Assembly (NCBI GenBank): GCA_963792445.1
Contig: CAWBWO010000014.1
Location: forward strand, 328,451 to 392,450
DNA from: Rummeliibacillus sp963792445
GTDB taxonomy: Bacteria; Bacillota; Bacilli; Bacillales_A; Planococcaceae
Length of the DNA: 64,000 nt
Direction of reading: 5' to 3'
Position numbers and translations under genes: made by a program. Below the pieces are notes generated by a model. It ran no database searches and had not been told where the DNA came from. It saw only the letters and a program-made list of their open reading frames with translations. This document shows, in pieces, positions 28,309-37,637 of the stretch (positions within the stretch are counted from its first letter, which is position 1; each line of letters begins with the position of its first letter).

Positions 28309-29247
28309 TTATTCTTGTCTTGCAAGATCTGTTATATTTTCAAAAAAAGCTTCTCGATCAACATCATATATTAGATGAACAGGACGGCCATAATCCGAAT
28401 TTTCTGTCTTGCCTTGGCTTGGTCCATCTGTATGAACAATACTTTTGATTGTTTTTCGTTTTACTATTTCCGGATCAAAAACAGACATCGTTGTTAATAC
28501 ATCCCATAGAAAATAAGTTGAATTTGTTTGGAAATGTAACAATGGGGGAACCATTGCATAGCATTGACCTAAAAACTCAATGCCCATATCTTGTCGATTT
28601 CTTGCCCAATATGATCGAATATCTGTTGTTAATGGAACCTTATTGGTACTTTCAAGTGCTACTAAATCAATTTCAATTGAAGATTCCCATACACGTGCAA
28701 CGGCTTCGGGATCCCAAAAGGCATTCCATTCTGCTGTACCATCATGTTCTGGTTCTTCAACATTCCCTTTTTCTAAAAACGTTCCACCCATCCAAATTAG
28801 CTTGTCGATTTTCTCCTCAATATCTGGAGCAAAATCCAAAGCTCTTGCTAAATCTGTTAATGGGCCTGTAAAAAGAAGTGTTATTTTCTCACTGCTTTCT
28901 CTTAATACATCTACTAAATGAAGATGAGCTGGTCTTTCAACTATCATCGGTTTTGTGATATCAAATTCATTTAAAACAGGCAATGCATCTACATAGAATG
29001 CATGCATTCGCCACTCTTTTGGAAATGGATTTTTTCCCTTTGAATTGGATGGTGCCACTTCTACCGTAATCCCATGACCGAAACGATTGATAATCTTTTC
29101 ACTTGCAAATAGTGCAGGCTCCAAATAAGAATCTGCTGGAATTACACCAACGCCTACTAAATCGATTTCTTCCATTTGCAATAATAAAAATAGTGATATT
29201 AAATCATCTACTCCACCATCATGGTTCAAATACACTTTCTTCGACAT
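28309..29247 (-). CDS. Nucleoside hydrolase (IUNH family)
   Basis: These calcium enzymes split nucleosides into base and ribose. The 312-aa protein has the N-terminal metal site VYLNHDGGVDDLISLF (variant of DTDPGxDD), the ITLLFTGPLTDLARAL motif, WMGGTF, EWNAFWDPEAVARVWESS and a distal LWDVLTTMSVFDPE that supplies the last Asp. The substrate cannot be told. ATG 29247 is seven bases after GAGGTG; an in-frame ATG seven codons earlier overlaps that site. Note the first position of the metal motif is Asn-His rather than the usual Asp. Confidence 0.9.
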   Translation of the reverse strand: MSKKVYLNHDGGVDDLISLFLLLQMEEIDLVGVGVIPADSYLEPALFASEKIINRFGHGITVEVAPSNSKGKNPFPKEWRMHAFYVDALPVLNEFDITKPMIVERPAHLHLVDVLRESSEKITLLFTGPLTDLARALDFAPDIEEKIDKLIWMGGTFLEKGNVEEPEHDGTAEWNAFWDPEAVARVWESSIEIDLVALESTNKVPLTTDIRSYWARNRQDMGIEFLGQCYAMVPPLLHFQTNSTYFLWDVLTTMSVFDPEIVKRKTIKSIVHTDGPSQGKTENSDYGRPVHLIYDVDREAFFENITDLARQE

Positions 29248-29268
29248 ATCAATCACCTCACCTGTCAT

Positions 29269-29613
29269 TTGTATTGTTACACTTTAATGCTACCAAAAAC
29301 CAATGGCATTTTCCATTTTTATTCTATTTTTTGTGATTAAATCGATTTTATAATTAAAAGATTAGATAAAAAATACGAACATTCCATTTGCGGTGGCCTC
29401 ACCTGTCTCGCTTTTTACGTGGGAGTCTTCGCCGATTCCACTTCAACAATGATAGGAGTACTAATCTCCAGCAAAAGTTGCCAGTCAAAATATTATTAAA
29501 GATATTCTTCCATTCTTCCTTTTTCATTTAGTCAAAAAAGCATTTATGAATTTAATTAAATTGTAAAATACATTAATATAATTAGAAGTACTTTCTTAGG
29601 GGGTTTTTCCCAA
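29269..29613. other. Spacer with a short degenerate repeat
   Basis: No gene is seen. At 29434-29447 GATTCCACTTCAAC occurs, identical to 50269-50282; both are preceded by CTCGCTT about 25 bases upstream, so they may be members of an old repeat family. Confidence 0.4.
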
Positions 29614-29793
29614 TTGAATAAAATGATTAAGGCATTTATGATTCTTCTTTTCATATTAATGTTCTTAAAATTCGGCGCATCCATCATACGATTAATCGTT
29701 ACTTTATTAATGTACAAATTTGTTTTTATTTTAGTTATGGTACTTCTTGTTTTTTGGCTACTTTATAGAATAGTTCTTTCGAATAAGTTATAG
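29614..29793 (+). CDS. Small membrane protein of 59 aa, unknown
   Basis: TTG 29614 (or ATG 29623) opens a frame with two hydrophobic helices (about residues 5-33 and 35-54) and a basic end. AGGGGG lies about 11 bases before the TTG. Composition is strongly membrane-like, which non-coding AT-rich DNA can mimic, so this is only moderately supported. Unknown function. Confidence 0.5.
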   Translation: MNKMIKAFMILLFILMFLKFGASIIRLIVTLLMYKFVFILVMVLLVFWLLYRIVLSNKL

Positions 29794-29884
29794 AGGGACT
29801 ATTGTTGCATCTATTTATTAAAAAATTATGTTACCTTAATTTATAAAGAAATTTTTTCTTTAAAAGTAATTTGAGGTGAATAAT

Positions 29885-30517
29885 TTGAAGAAAATGGCAA
29901 TGTTTTTGAGCATGTTGATGATGTGTTCGATGATCATCGTAGGTTTTACAATTCCAACAACGGCTGATGCCAAGGTTGGGAAGAAATTCACAGATCATGT
30001 AACAAAATGTGTTGATGGAGATACAGCTTATTTTAAAAAGGCGGGATATTCACGATTCCTATATGTGGATACACCAGAATCAACTAATAAGATTGAACCA
30101 TATGGTAAAACTGCTTCTAAATACACATGCAGTAAATTAAAAAATGCAAAGAAAATCCAGTTACAATATGATGGCCCCAAAAAAGATAAATACGGCCGTA
30201 CGCTTGTATGGGTATTTGTTGATGGAACGCTATTACAAGAGTCTTTGGTGAAAAAAGGCTATGTAAAAAAATTCTATGATTATGGTACATATTCCTATGA
30301 AAGCAAACTAAGAACACTGCAAGCAAAAGCGAAGAAGAGCAAAGTAGGTATATGGAGCAGTAAGAAAGTAACTACTCACAAGACAACTACAAAAAAAACA
30401 GATTTTCAAAACTGCACAGAATTAAGAAAATACTATCCAAACGGCGTACCAAAATCTCATCCAGCATATCAAGCAAAAATGGACAGAGACAAAGACGGAT
30501 ACGCATGTGAAAGATAA
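29885..30517 (+). CDS. Secreted thermonuclease-type nuclease with excalibur domain
   Basis: The 210-aa protein has a signal peptide (residues about 1-30, ending TTADAK), a staphylococcal-nuclease domain (VDGDTAYF, FLYVDTPES, PYGKTASKYTCSKL, KDKYGRTLVWVFVDGTLLQESLVKKGY) and a C-terminal excalibur motif (DRDKDGYACE, DxDxDGxxCE). It resembles the extracellular nuclease YncB family, extended by a calcium-binding tail. TTG 29885 lies eight bases after GAGG; a GTG nine bases earlier is part of that ribosome site. A terminator with a repeat copy follows. Confidence 0.92.
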   Translation: MKKMAMFLSMLMMCSMIIVGFTIPTTADAKVGKKFTDHVTKCVDGDTAYFKKAGYSRFLYVDTPESTNKIEPYGKTASKYTCSKLKNAKKIQLQYDGPKKDKYGRTLVWVFVDGTLLQESLVKKGYVKKFYDYGTYSYESKLRTLQAKAKKSKVGIWSSKKVTTHKTTTKKTDFQNCTELRKYYPNGVPKSHPAYQAKMDRDKDGYACER

Positions 30518-30518
30518 A

Positions 30519-30576
30519 AGCGGAGGCGGCTCGATTTAAGGAAGATAGCCTGAGAGCACCACGTTCTGAGAGCCCT
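30519..30576. repeat. Interspersed repeat, short copy
   Basis: The segment shares GGCGGCTCG and AAGGAAGATAGCCT with the following AGAGCACCACGTTCTG block, matching 46355-46433 with substitutions but lacking its middle part. It lies between the nuclease stop codon and its terminator. Much higher GC than its surroundings. Confidence 0.6.
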
Positions 30577-30607
30577 GAGATCAATCGAATGATTGGTCTC
30601 TTTTTTT
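30577..30607 (+). terminator. Terminator after the nuclease gene
   Basis: Stem GAGATCAATC/GATTGGTCTC with GAAT loop and seven T. Confidence 0.9.
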
Positions 30608-30788
30608 ATTAATTCATAGTAAAGATTATTTATAAAGATGAAATAAATCAGAGGGAAAATATGCGTATGAATAAATGATATATATAACTTTTGATACATT
30701 GTTATTACTATCGTATTATTGCAGAATAATATACATGGATTATTTGTCGAACCTTGTCAAAATAACCTATATTTTTTGATTCAAAGGG

Positions 30789-30802
30789 GTATATCGATAT
30801 AC
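30789..30802. promoter_or_regulatory. 14-bp palindrome before the acyltransferase gene
   Basis: GTATATCGATATAC is perfectly self-complementary, 97 bases before the next start codon. The spacer 30608-30898 holds no gene and no clear sigma-A promoter, so an operator role is speculative. Confidence 0.35.
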
Positions 30803-30898
30803 AATATAAGTTAGAATATGCTCAGAAGATAGCGTATTTTATACTATTTCTACTAGATTTAGTCAGTGAAGATTGATTTGTAAGTAGGAGGTACTTTC

Positions 30899-32821
30899 AT
30901 GCCGGAACCGGTAAGAAAAAATCATAGATACATAAGTGGTTTGGACGGCCTGAGAGCGATATCGGTAATAGCGGTTATTTTATACCATCTGCATGTAAAT
31001 GGCGTTGTAGGAGGGCATCTAGGCGTTACCGTTTTCTTTGTTTTGTCAGGCTATTTAATTACAGATTTATTAATAAATGAATGGGAAAAACACGGAACAA
31101 TTGATTTGAAAATCTTTTGGATAAAAAGAATTAGAAGATTAATCCCGGCTCTATTCATTATGTTAGTTTTAGTAGGATTTTGGATTATTCTTTTCCAACG
31201 TTCTTTTTTAGTTGGATTACGCTCAGAAATAATGGCAGCTGCTGTTTATATTAGTAACTGGTTCTATATTGTGGTCAATCATTCTTATTTTACGAAGTTT
31301 GCAGCTCCATCACCGCTGCAACATATGTGGTCACTAGCAGTAGAGGAACAATTTTACATCATTTGGCCACTTGTTATCCTCATTTCCTTCCGATTTGTTC
31401 GTCATAAGGAAAAGTTTGCTCTAGGAATCTTTAGTGTAGCTCTTTTATCAGCGATCATGATGGCAATCATGTACACACCGGGTGAGGACCCTAGTCGCGT
31501 CTACTACGGAACTGATACACGTGCATTTTCTATTTTAATCGGAGCAGCTTTGGCATGTGTTTGGCCCAGCAGAAAACTGAAAACCAATATAACAGATGGT
31601 GCAAAGAAACTATTAAATGGAGCGGGTGCTATTAGTTTCTGTATTCTCCTATTCATGTTTTTCTTCATGCATGAAGAGGGACCATTTTTATACTATGGGG
31701 GAATGTTTCTAGCATCCATTGTGACTGCGATATTAATCGCATCAATTGTGCATCCTGCAAGCCGGGTAGGGGATGTATTAAGCTTAAAACCGTTGTTATG
31801 GATTGGTGTACGTTCATATGGAATTTATATTTGGCATTTTCCGTTTGTTGTATTGATGGGATTTGGAATCGAGGGTGTAGAAGTACCTCTTTGGAAAACG
31901 GTTTTGATCATAGCATTAACGCTTTTATTTGCTGAACTTTCTTGGCGATTTATAGAGGTACCGGTTCGCCAAGGTGTATGGAAAATATGGTTTTATAAAT
32001 TTAAAACACATGAGTGGTCTTGGAACTGGAAAGAATGGGCGCTTCCTTATCGAATAGGCTCAAGCTTAGCTGGGTGTATCATCATCATTTTTGTTATGGG
32101 GATGGTTATTCCACCACCACAAAATGAGACAGGTAGTCAAGCGTTGGAACAACATTTAAAAGACGAACAGAAAAACCTAAATGAAGCAAAGACACAGGAT
32201 ACATCTCAAAAAGAAGAGAAAAAGGTAACATCAAAGGAAAATGTTAAGAAGGATCAATCGAATAATGAAACGGATCAGAAAGTAGCGGTAAAAGCAGCTC
32301 AATTAGAAACAGAGCGGAAGAAAATTACGGCGATGGAAGTACCCGATTCTATTAGTGTAACTGCAATTGGCGATTCCGTAATGTTGAGTGCAGCCACAGC
32401 CTTGAAGAAACAAATACCACAAATCATTGTTGATGCAAAAGTTGGGCGTCAGGTATATGAGACACCTACTATTGTGAAGAAATTAAAAAGTGAAGGAAAA
32501 TTAGGTAAAGTGGTTGTCCTTGGATTAGGGTCTAATGGTGATTTTAGTCAGTCACAACTAAATGAGTTAATAAATACAATTGGCAATGACCATCATATTT
32601 ATATGGTAAATACGCGTGTTCCAAGAAATTGGCAAGAAAACGTAAATCGTAAAATAAAAGATGCTGTAAAACAACATCGAAATCTAAAGCTTATTGATTG
32701 GTATCGTGTGACAGAGGGACAGTATGATTTGTTCTATGATGATCATATTCATCCAAATCAAGCAGGCGGAGAGTATTACACAGCGTTAATTAGTAGCGAA
32801 ATTTCAAAAGGTGAAAAATAA
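30899..32821 (+). CDS. OatA-like acyltransferase with SGNH domain
   Basis: The 640-aa protein has an N-terminal acyltransferase-3 domain with about ten membrane helices (GLDGLRAISVIAVILYHL; HMWSLAVEEQFYIIWPL), a charged linker at about 415-475, and a C-terminal SGNH hydrolase domain (TAIGDSVMLSAA at about 491 and DDHIHPNQAG at about 620). This is the OatA/PatB-type arrangement that O-acetylates cell-wall polymers; peptidoglycan is the usual target in Firmicutes. ATG follows AGGAGG at eight bases. Own terminator. Confidence 0.92.
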   Translation: MPEPVRKNHRYISGLDGLRAISVIAVILYHLHVNGVVGGHLGVTVFFVLSGYLITDLLINEWEKHGTIDLKIFWIKRIRRLIPALFIMLVLVGFWIILFQRSFLVGLRSEIMAAAVYISNWFYIVVNHSYFTKFAAPSPLQHMWSLAVEEQFYIIWPLVILISFRFVRHKEKFALGIFSVALLSAIMMAIMYTPGEDPSRVYYGTDTRAFSILIGAALACVWPSRKLKTNITDGAKKLLNGAGAISFCILLFMFFFMHEEGPFLYYGGMFLASIVTAILIASIVHPASRVGDVLSLKPLLWIGVRSYGIYIWHFPFVVLMGFGIEGVEVPLWKTVLIIALTLLFAELSWRFIEVPVRQGVWKIWFYKFKTHEWSWNWKEWALPYRIGSSLAGCIIIIFVMGMVIPPPQNETGSQALEQHLKDEQKNLNEAKTQDTSQKEEKKVTSKENVKKDQSNNETDQKVAVKAAQLETERKKITAMEVPDSISVTAIGDSVMLSAATALKKQIPQIIVDAKVGRQVYETPTIVKKLKSEGKLGKVVVLGLGSNGDFSQSQLNELINTIGNDHHIYMVNTRVPRNWQENVNRKIKDAVKQHRNLKLIDWYRVTEGQYDLFYDDHIHPNQAGGEYYTALISSEISKGEK

Positions 32822-32822
32822 A

Positions 32823-32867
32823 AAAGGTGCTATAAAGTCTAAAATGAGAAGACTTTATAGCACCTTT
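32823..32867. terminator. Bidirectional terminator
   Basis: Stem AAGGTGCTATAAAGTCT/AGACTTTATAGCACCTT between convergent genes. Confidence 0.9.
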
Positions 32868-32873
32868 AGTTCG

Positions 32874-34901
32874 TTATTCTATATGTTCATATAAGTTTAC
32901 ACTTTCAATATAATTGACAAATCTTCGTAAATCCCGTTCTTGTTCGCGACTAATTTCACCAGCTTCATACATATGATGAATTTCTGCACGTTCAGTTTCA
33001 GTAATAACTGACCGTAATTCATCTTTTAATTCCTCTTGTTTGTTTGTATTTACTGTGATAGGTGTTCTTATTTGATCAAGCGCTCTTTCGTATTCAAAAG
33101 CAACCATATAGTAGATATCAGGATGAGGTGATAAGTGTCCTTGCTCCTTTAAAAACGTTAAGGCTTGTTCATATGCATTTTTTCGAACTTCTTGTTTCAT
33201 ACGAAAATAGGAGATAAATTGCTCCTTATCAAGATGATATTTTTTTCGAGTGACTCTCCATTCATGTAAAATCTTATAGAAAATATAAGTAAAACCTTTT
33301 TGCATATTATTCTGAATGACACGCTTTCTTTCGATAAATGTAGTGGTTAACCCAAGATACATATCTCCATCCAAATGATGCCCGTCATGTAATTCTTTTA
33401 TATATTGTTCTTCAACTGCGAGTGCTTTTAACCGGATCATTGTCACTTCACTTTGATGTCCAGGCTCAAAAGATTTAACGGCATTGCTTTCTAGCTGAGC
33501 TTGACGGAATAATTGCTGATATTCACCAATCAGTTGATAGGCTACATATCTGTTTTCATCATTCATCTCTCGGTGAATTTGCTTAATTGAGGCTAGTAAA
33601 ATTCTCTTTTTTGCTTCATTAAAACTTAACTTTTGTTCATCGGATTGTGCTCCTGTTTCACTTGATTCGATCAGTAAAGGAAGGAAAAGAGTTGCAACAA
33701 TTAAAGTAAATAAGATGACAGCTGAAGCTAAAAACAGAATCAGTGAACGCTCAGGGAATACATCGCCATTGTCAGTAATAAGAGGTAGTGACAAAACACC
33801 GGCCATTGTAACGGCACCCCGTACTCCTGTTAAGCTACTAAGCAAACTTGTTTTTAGTGAAGGCCTTTCATCTCGGCCCTTTCTGTATTCATAGATAGTA
33901 GTGAAATGAGACCAAACAAATCGTATACCTAATATGACTACACCAATTGCAATAGCATAACCCATTAGCTTCCAGTTATTAATACTAGTGTTTTTTATGG
34001 ATGCTTTCATTGTCGATGGAATATTTAGCCCAAGTAATAAAAATACAATTCCATTTAGAATGAATAAAACGATGGACCAAGTATTTTCAGTAAGTAATTG
34101 TTCCTCTGCTAATACCGTCTCTGTTTTATCTTTGACTAAGGCTTGTGCAATTCCAGCAACAACGACAGCGATTACCCCTGAAGCATGGAAAATATCTTCT
34201 GCTACTAAGTAGACGATAAAAGGGGTTAATAATTGTAAAAGCGTATGGAATATGACATCACGGATCCCAGCTCTTCTTAAAGAAAAGCGAATTTGAGTTA
34301 TGATGATGCCAACGATTAATCCCAAAATAGCACCTACGATAAAGGTATAAGCGAAATCAAGGAATGCTTCTTTAATCGAGAAATAGCCAGTAACGACTGC
34401 AGCCACAGCATATTTGAATGCCACAAGACCGGATGCGTCGTTGATTAACGACTCTCCTCGAACAACATTTAAAATTTTCTCAGGTATTTGAATACGTTTT
34501 GCAATCCCATTTACTGCGACGGGATCGGTTGGAGAAAGAATGGCAGCCAGTGCAAATGCTGCAGCTATAGGAATTGAAGGGATTATCCAATGGATAAAGT
34601 AGCCACCGGCTAACGTAGTAATCAGTACTAAAAAAATGGCATTTCCTAAAATGGGCATTCGCATATTCCACAGCTCTTCCCGCGGAAAATTACGGCCATC
34701 ATTATATAAGAGCGGTGCTACAAATAATAATAAGAACCATCCTGTTTCTAATTCTAAAGTGACACCTTTAAACAAAAGTGAAATGAATATTCCAAGAGCA
34801 ATTTGTATAAGAGCTGTCGGAATGGAAGGTATGTAGTGGCTTATAATATTAGATATTAGTAAACACCCGATTAACAATAATACGATCATCAGTAAATCCA
34901 T
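32874..34901 (-). CDS. nhaK: CPA1 family Na+/H+ (K+/H+) antiporter, NhaK-like
   Basis: The 675-aa protein has about 12 membrane helices in residues 1-410 and a long cytoplasmic C-terminus. Conserved CPA1 motifs are FALAAILSPTDPVAV and VVRGESLINDASGLVAFK (ND ion-binding pair), plus LTGVRGAVTMAGVLSLPL. Size and layout match B. subtilis NhaK (YvgP, 670 aa), which moves several monovalent cations. The charged tail probably senses the cell's ionic state. Single gene on the minus strand; the ion used here is not proven. Confidence 0.88.
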   Translation of the reverse strand: MDLLMIVLLLIGCLLISNIISHYIPSIPTALIQIALGIFISLLFKGVTLELETGWFLLLFVAPLLYNDGRNFPREELWNMRMPILGNAIFLVLITTLAGGYFIHWIIPSIPIAAAFALAAILSPTDPVAVNGIAKRIQIPEKILNVVRGESLINDASGLVAFKYAVAAVVTGYFSIKEAFLDFAYTFIVGAILGLIVGIIITQIRFSLRRAGIRDVIFHTLLQLLTPFIVYLVAEDIFHASGVIAVVVAGIAQALVKDKTETVLAEEQLLTENTWSIVLFILNGIVFLLLGLNIPSTMKASIKNTSINNWKLMGYAIAIGVVILGIRFVWSHFTTIYEYRKGRDERPSLKTSLLSSLTGVRGAVTMAGVLSLPLITDNGDVFPERSLILFLASAVILFTLIVATLFLPLLIESSETGAQSDEQKLSFNEAKKRILLASIKQIHREMNDENRYVAYQLIGEYQQLFRQAQLESNAVKSFEPGHQSEVTMIRLKALAVEEQYIKELHDGHHLDGDMYLGLTTTFIERKRVIQNNMQKGFTYIFYKILHEWRVTRKKYHLDKEQFISYFRMKQEVRKNAYEQALTFLKEQGHLSPHPDIYYMVAFEYERALDQIRTPITVNTNKQEELKDELRSVITETERAEIHHMYEAGEISREQERDLRRFVNYIESVNLYEHIE

Positions 34902-35061
34902 AACATCATCCTCACATCAATTAAAGTGAAACTAACTTTTCACCCTCTAAAAAAATAATAAGATATCGAAAAAATTTCTACAAATAATATACCCTAATCC
35001 TGAAAAGCTTAAATTTTGACGAAGTTGTTACTAGATCAAACAAAATTGTTGAATTGTTACG

Positions 35062-35090
35062 ATGGATGTGACCAAAATCATGACATCTAT
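35062..35090. promoter_or_regulatory. Possible DesR-type half operator before hemY
   Basis: ATGACATCTAT (35080-35090) is identical to the right arm of the perfect operator before the desaturase gene (44496-44506). The left arm, ATGGATGTGAC (35062-35072), matches in 8 of 11 positions; spacing is seven bases, not nine. Confidence 0.35.
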
Positions 35091-35160
35091 TCCACTAGCA
35101 GTTTATACTAAATAAGACCAAAACCTTTAATGGTTCGTAAGGATGAAGGAGATGAGCAAC

Positions 35161-36549
35161 TTGAAAACAGTTGTGGTAATCGGTGGAGGCATTACAGGTC
35201 TTTGCACCATGCATTATTTACAAAAACAAAAAAGAGAAAAAAATTTAGATATTCAACTTATACTTGTTGAAAAAAATGAGTTTCTAGGTGGTAAAATCCA
35301 CTCGGTATATGACAATGGCTTCATTATGGAAACAGGAGCGGATTCTATTGTGGCACGACATAAGAGTGTAATGCCACTTGTTGAAGAGCTAGGCCTAGAA
35401 GATGAGTTAGTTTATAACGGTACAGGTATTTCCTATATATATACAAACAATACATTGCATGCAATACCAACTGATAGTGTCTTTGGTATTCCGACAACAA
35501 TTGAATCACTTAATAGTAGTACACTTGTTTCGACGGAAGGAAAACAAGAAGCATTAAAAGACTTAGAATTACCAAATGATCGCTTCACAAAGGATAGTTC
35601 GATAGGCGAGTTCCTTGAATATTTCTTAGGAAAAGAATTAGTTGAAAAACAAATTGCACCTGTACTTTCTGGTGTATATTCAGGAGACTTATATAAATTA
35701 ACAATGGCATCTACATTACCATATCTGCTTGATTATAAAGAACAATATGGCAGTATTATAAAAGGATTTGGAGCAAACCTTGAGCAATTCCAAAAATCAG
35801 CAGACAAAAAATTCATTTCGTTTCAAAATGGCCTATCCCAATTAATTGATCGTTTAGAAGAAACATTAACAGATGTAGAAATAGTAAAGGGTGTAACAAC
35901 AACCAATATTGCAAAGCAAGATCACCAATATATTTGCTCATTTGATGGGCATGATGATATTACGTGTGATTTTGTAGTGCTATCTACTCCACATGCTGTG
36001 ACAAGTAAAATTTTAAATGATCAAGAAATAGATGAAGAACTGGATGCCATTAAAAATGCATCAATTATTGCGATTTATGTAGGATTTAATATCCCTGATA
36101 AGAGGTTACCAGCTGATGGTACAGGTTTTATTGTTTCTGAAAATAACAATGTAAATTGTAATGCTTGCACGTGGACAAGCCGTAAATGGAAACATACATC
36201 TAAATCAGGAAATTTACTTGTTCGTATGTTCTATAAAAGTACAAATCCGATTTTCGAGGAATTAAAAAACAAAAGCGAAGATGAATTAACGGCTATAGCA
36301 TTAAATGATATTAAAAAATCACTAAAAATAATGGGCGAGCCGTCTGCAGTTAATGTCACAAAGTGGAATGATTTGATGCCTGTTTATGGTATGGGGCATG
36401 CTGCAATCGTAGATTCTCTAAACAATCAATTAGAAGAAAAATATTCAAATGTTATTTTAGCCGGCTGTTCCTATTATGGTGTTGGAATCGGAAACTGTAT
36501 TCAAAATGGATACGATACAGCCAAAAAAATTGCCAATCTATTAGGATAA
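35161..36549 (+). CDS. hemY: Protoporphyrinogen/coproporphyrinogen oxidase HemY (CgoX)
   Basis: This FAD enzyme makes coproporphyrin III in the Gram-positive haem route. The product (462 aa) has a Rossmann FAD motif VVVIGGGITGLCTMHYL, GGKIHSVYDNGFIMETGADSIV and the C-terminal VILAGCSYYGVGIGNCIQNGYDTA, all typical of HemY/CgoX. I prefer TTG 35161, nine bases after AAGGAG; ATG 35152 is directly against that site and ATG 35143 before it. No hemE or hemH lies nearby, unlike B. subtilis hemEHY. A sortase gene follows 43 bases later and may be co-transcribed. Confidence 0.93.
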   Translation: MKTVVVIGGGITGLCTMHYLQKQKREKNLDIQLILVEKNEFLGGKIHSVYDNGFIMETGADSIVARHKSVMPLVEELGLEDELVYNGTGISYIYTNNTLHAIPTDSVFGIPTTIESLNSSTLVSTEGKQEALKDLELPNDRFTKDSSIGEFLEYFLGKELVEKQIAPVLSGVYSGDLYKLTMASTLPYLLDYKEQYGSIIKGFGANLEQFQKSADKKFISFQNGLSQLIDRLEETLTDVEIVKGVTTTNIAKQDHQYICSFDGHDDITCDFVVLSTPHAVTSKILNDQEIDEELDAIKNASIIAIYVGFNIPDKRLPADGTGFIVSENNNVNCNACTWTSRKWKHTSKSGNLLVRMFYKSTNPIFEELKNKSEDELTAIALNDIKKSLKIMGEPSAVNVTKWNDLMPVYGMGHAAIVDSLNNQLEEKYSNVILAGCSYYGVGIGNCIQNGYDTAKKIANLLG

Positions 36550-36592
36550 AATTTACGAAAGCAAGAGGGTAAGAAAGGGGCTGATCATTTTA

Positions 36593-37252
36593 ATGATAAG
36601 AAAATTAGTTCTAGTATTCGGTATACTATTTCTCTTAATTGGCCTGTTATTATCTTTTCAAAAACCAATCATGAGTTACCTTGTTGCCAATATGTCAAAA
36701 GAGGCCATTCAAAAGCCCAAAGTTGAACAACCAAAAGCTACTCCTAATTCAACTTTTGATTTTGCTGCAGTAAAAAATGTAAAATTGCAAGATGTCCTAG
36801 CTGCCCAAACCAAAAAGAAAGACGTCCAAGCAATTGGTGCCATAAGTGCCCCAAATGTTCAAATGCAGCTACCTATTGTTTATGGAATCTCGAGCGTTAA
36901 TTTAACGATTGGAGCGGGAACCATGAAAAAAGACCAAGTAATGGGGCAGGGTAACTATGCTTTAGCCGCTCATAATATGAATGATAACAAAACACTATTC
37001 AGCCCATTAGCAAAAGTAAAAAAAGGCATGAACGTCTATATAACTGACTTCAAAAATATTTATGAATATAAAATTTCTGATGTTTTCATTGTAGAACCTA
37101 CTCAAGTGGATGTAATTGATGACAAAGTAAATCAAAAACTAATAACGCTTGTTACTTGTAATAGTGATGGATCAAAACGAGTCATTATCCGCGGCTCACT
37201 TCTTAAAATATTTGCATACTCAGACGATACTTCCGTTTTTAAAATAAGCTAG
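36593..37252 (+). CDS. srtA: Class A-type sortase
   Basis: Sortases attach LPxTG proteins to peptidoglycan. The 219-aa protein has one N-terminal membrane anchor (about residues 5-25) and the sortase barrel with the catalytic His (NYALAAHNM), TLVTC with the active Cys, and Arg (KRVIIRGSLL). This His-Cys-Arg set and N-terminal anchor are class A features. No LPxTG substrate is seen in the window. Terminator follows at 37296. Confidence 0.92.
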   Translation: MIRKLVLVFGILFLLIGLLLSFQKPIMSYLVANMSKEAIQKPKVEQPKATPNSTFDFAAVKNVKLQDVLAAQTKKKDVQAIGAISAPNVQMQLPIVYGISSVNLTIGAGTMKKDQVMGQGNYALAAHNMNDNKTLFSPLAKVKKGMNVYITDFKNIYEYKISDVFIVEPTQVDVIDDKVNQKLITLVTCNSDGSKRVIIRGSLLKIFAYSDDTSVFKIS

Positions 37253-37295
37253 CTATATGGAGTTATCCAATAAGACTATAATAAGTTTAAATGAT

Positions 37296-37340
37296 AAATC
37301 TGCTTTTCTATTCTCGATAGAAGGGCAGATTTTTTACTTT
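37296..37340 (+). terminator. Terminator after the sortase gene
   Basis: Stem AAATCTGC...TCTAT / ATAGA...GCAGATTT followed by TTTTAC. Confidence 0.8.
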
Positions 37341-37376
37341 TTTATTAAGTAAGTTTTGTGATTTTTCCAAATTGTC

Positions 37377-37405
37377 TTGACGTTAAAAGAAGAAAGGAGT
37401 ATGAT
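37377..37405 (+). promoter_or_regulatory. Promoter of the S-box yitJ-metH operon
   Basis: TTGACG (37377-37382), 17-base spacer, TATGAT (37400-37405); about 32 bases before the aptamer. Confidence 0.85.
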
Positions 37406-37436
37406 TCTTTTAATTATTCTAAAAATTTAATAGTGA

Positions 37437-37599
37437 TTCTTATCAAGAGAAGCCGAGGGACTGGCCCAATGAAGCTTCAGCAACCAGCCAAAAGTTTGGT
37501 CAGGTGCTAATTCCAGTGGGTAATCCTGTAGATAAGAAGGAGCATAACATTAGAAATTACAAACCTTCTTATTTTGATGTAAGAAGGTTTTTTATTTTT
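37437..37599 (+). promoter_or_regulatory. SAM-I (S-box) riboswitch with terminator
   Basis: The aptamer (37437-37538) starts TTCTTATCAAGAG and has the S-box core GCCGAGGGACTGGCCC, AAGCTTCAGCAACC and GGTCAGGTGCTAATTCC, closing with GATAAGAA. The terminator stem AAACCTTCTTA/TAAGAAGGTTT at 37561-37590 has a T tail. The 3' side of P1 (AAGAAGG) can pair with the terminator's CCTTCTT as antiterminator, so high SAM stops transcription of yitJ-metH. Confidence 0.97.
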
Positions 37600-37637
37600 G
37601 AAAAGTTCGCCTGCTAAGAATAGAAAGGATGGATTGT

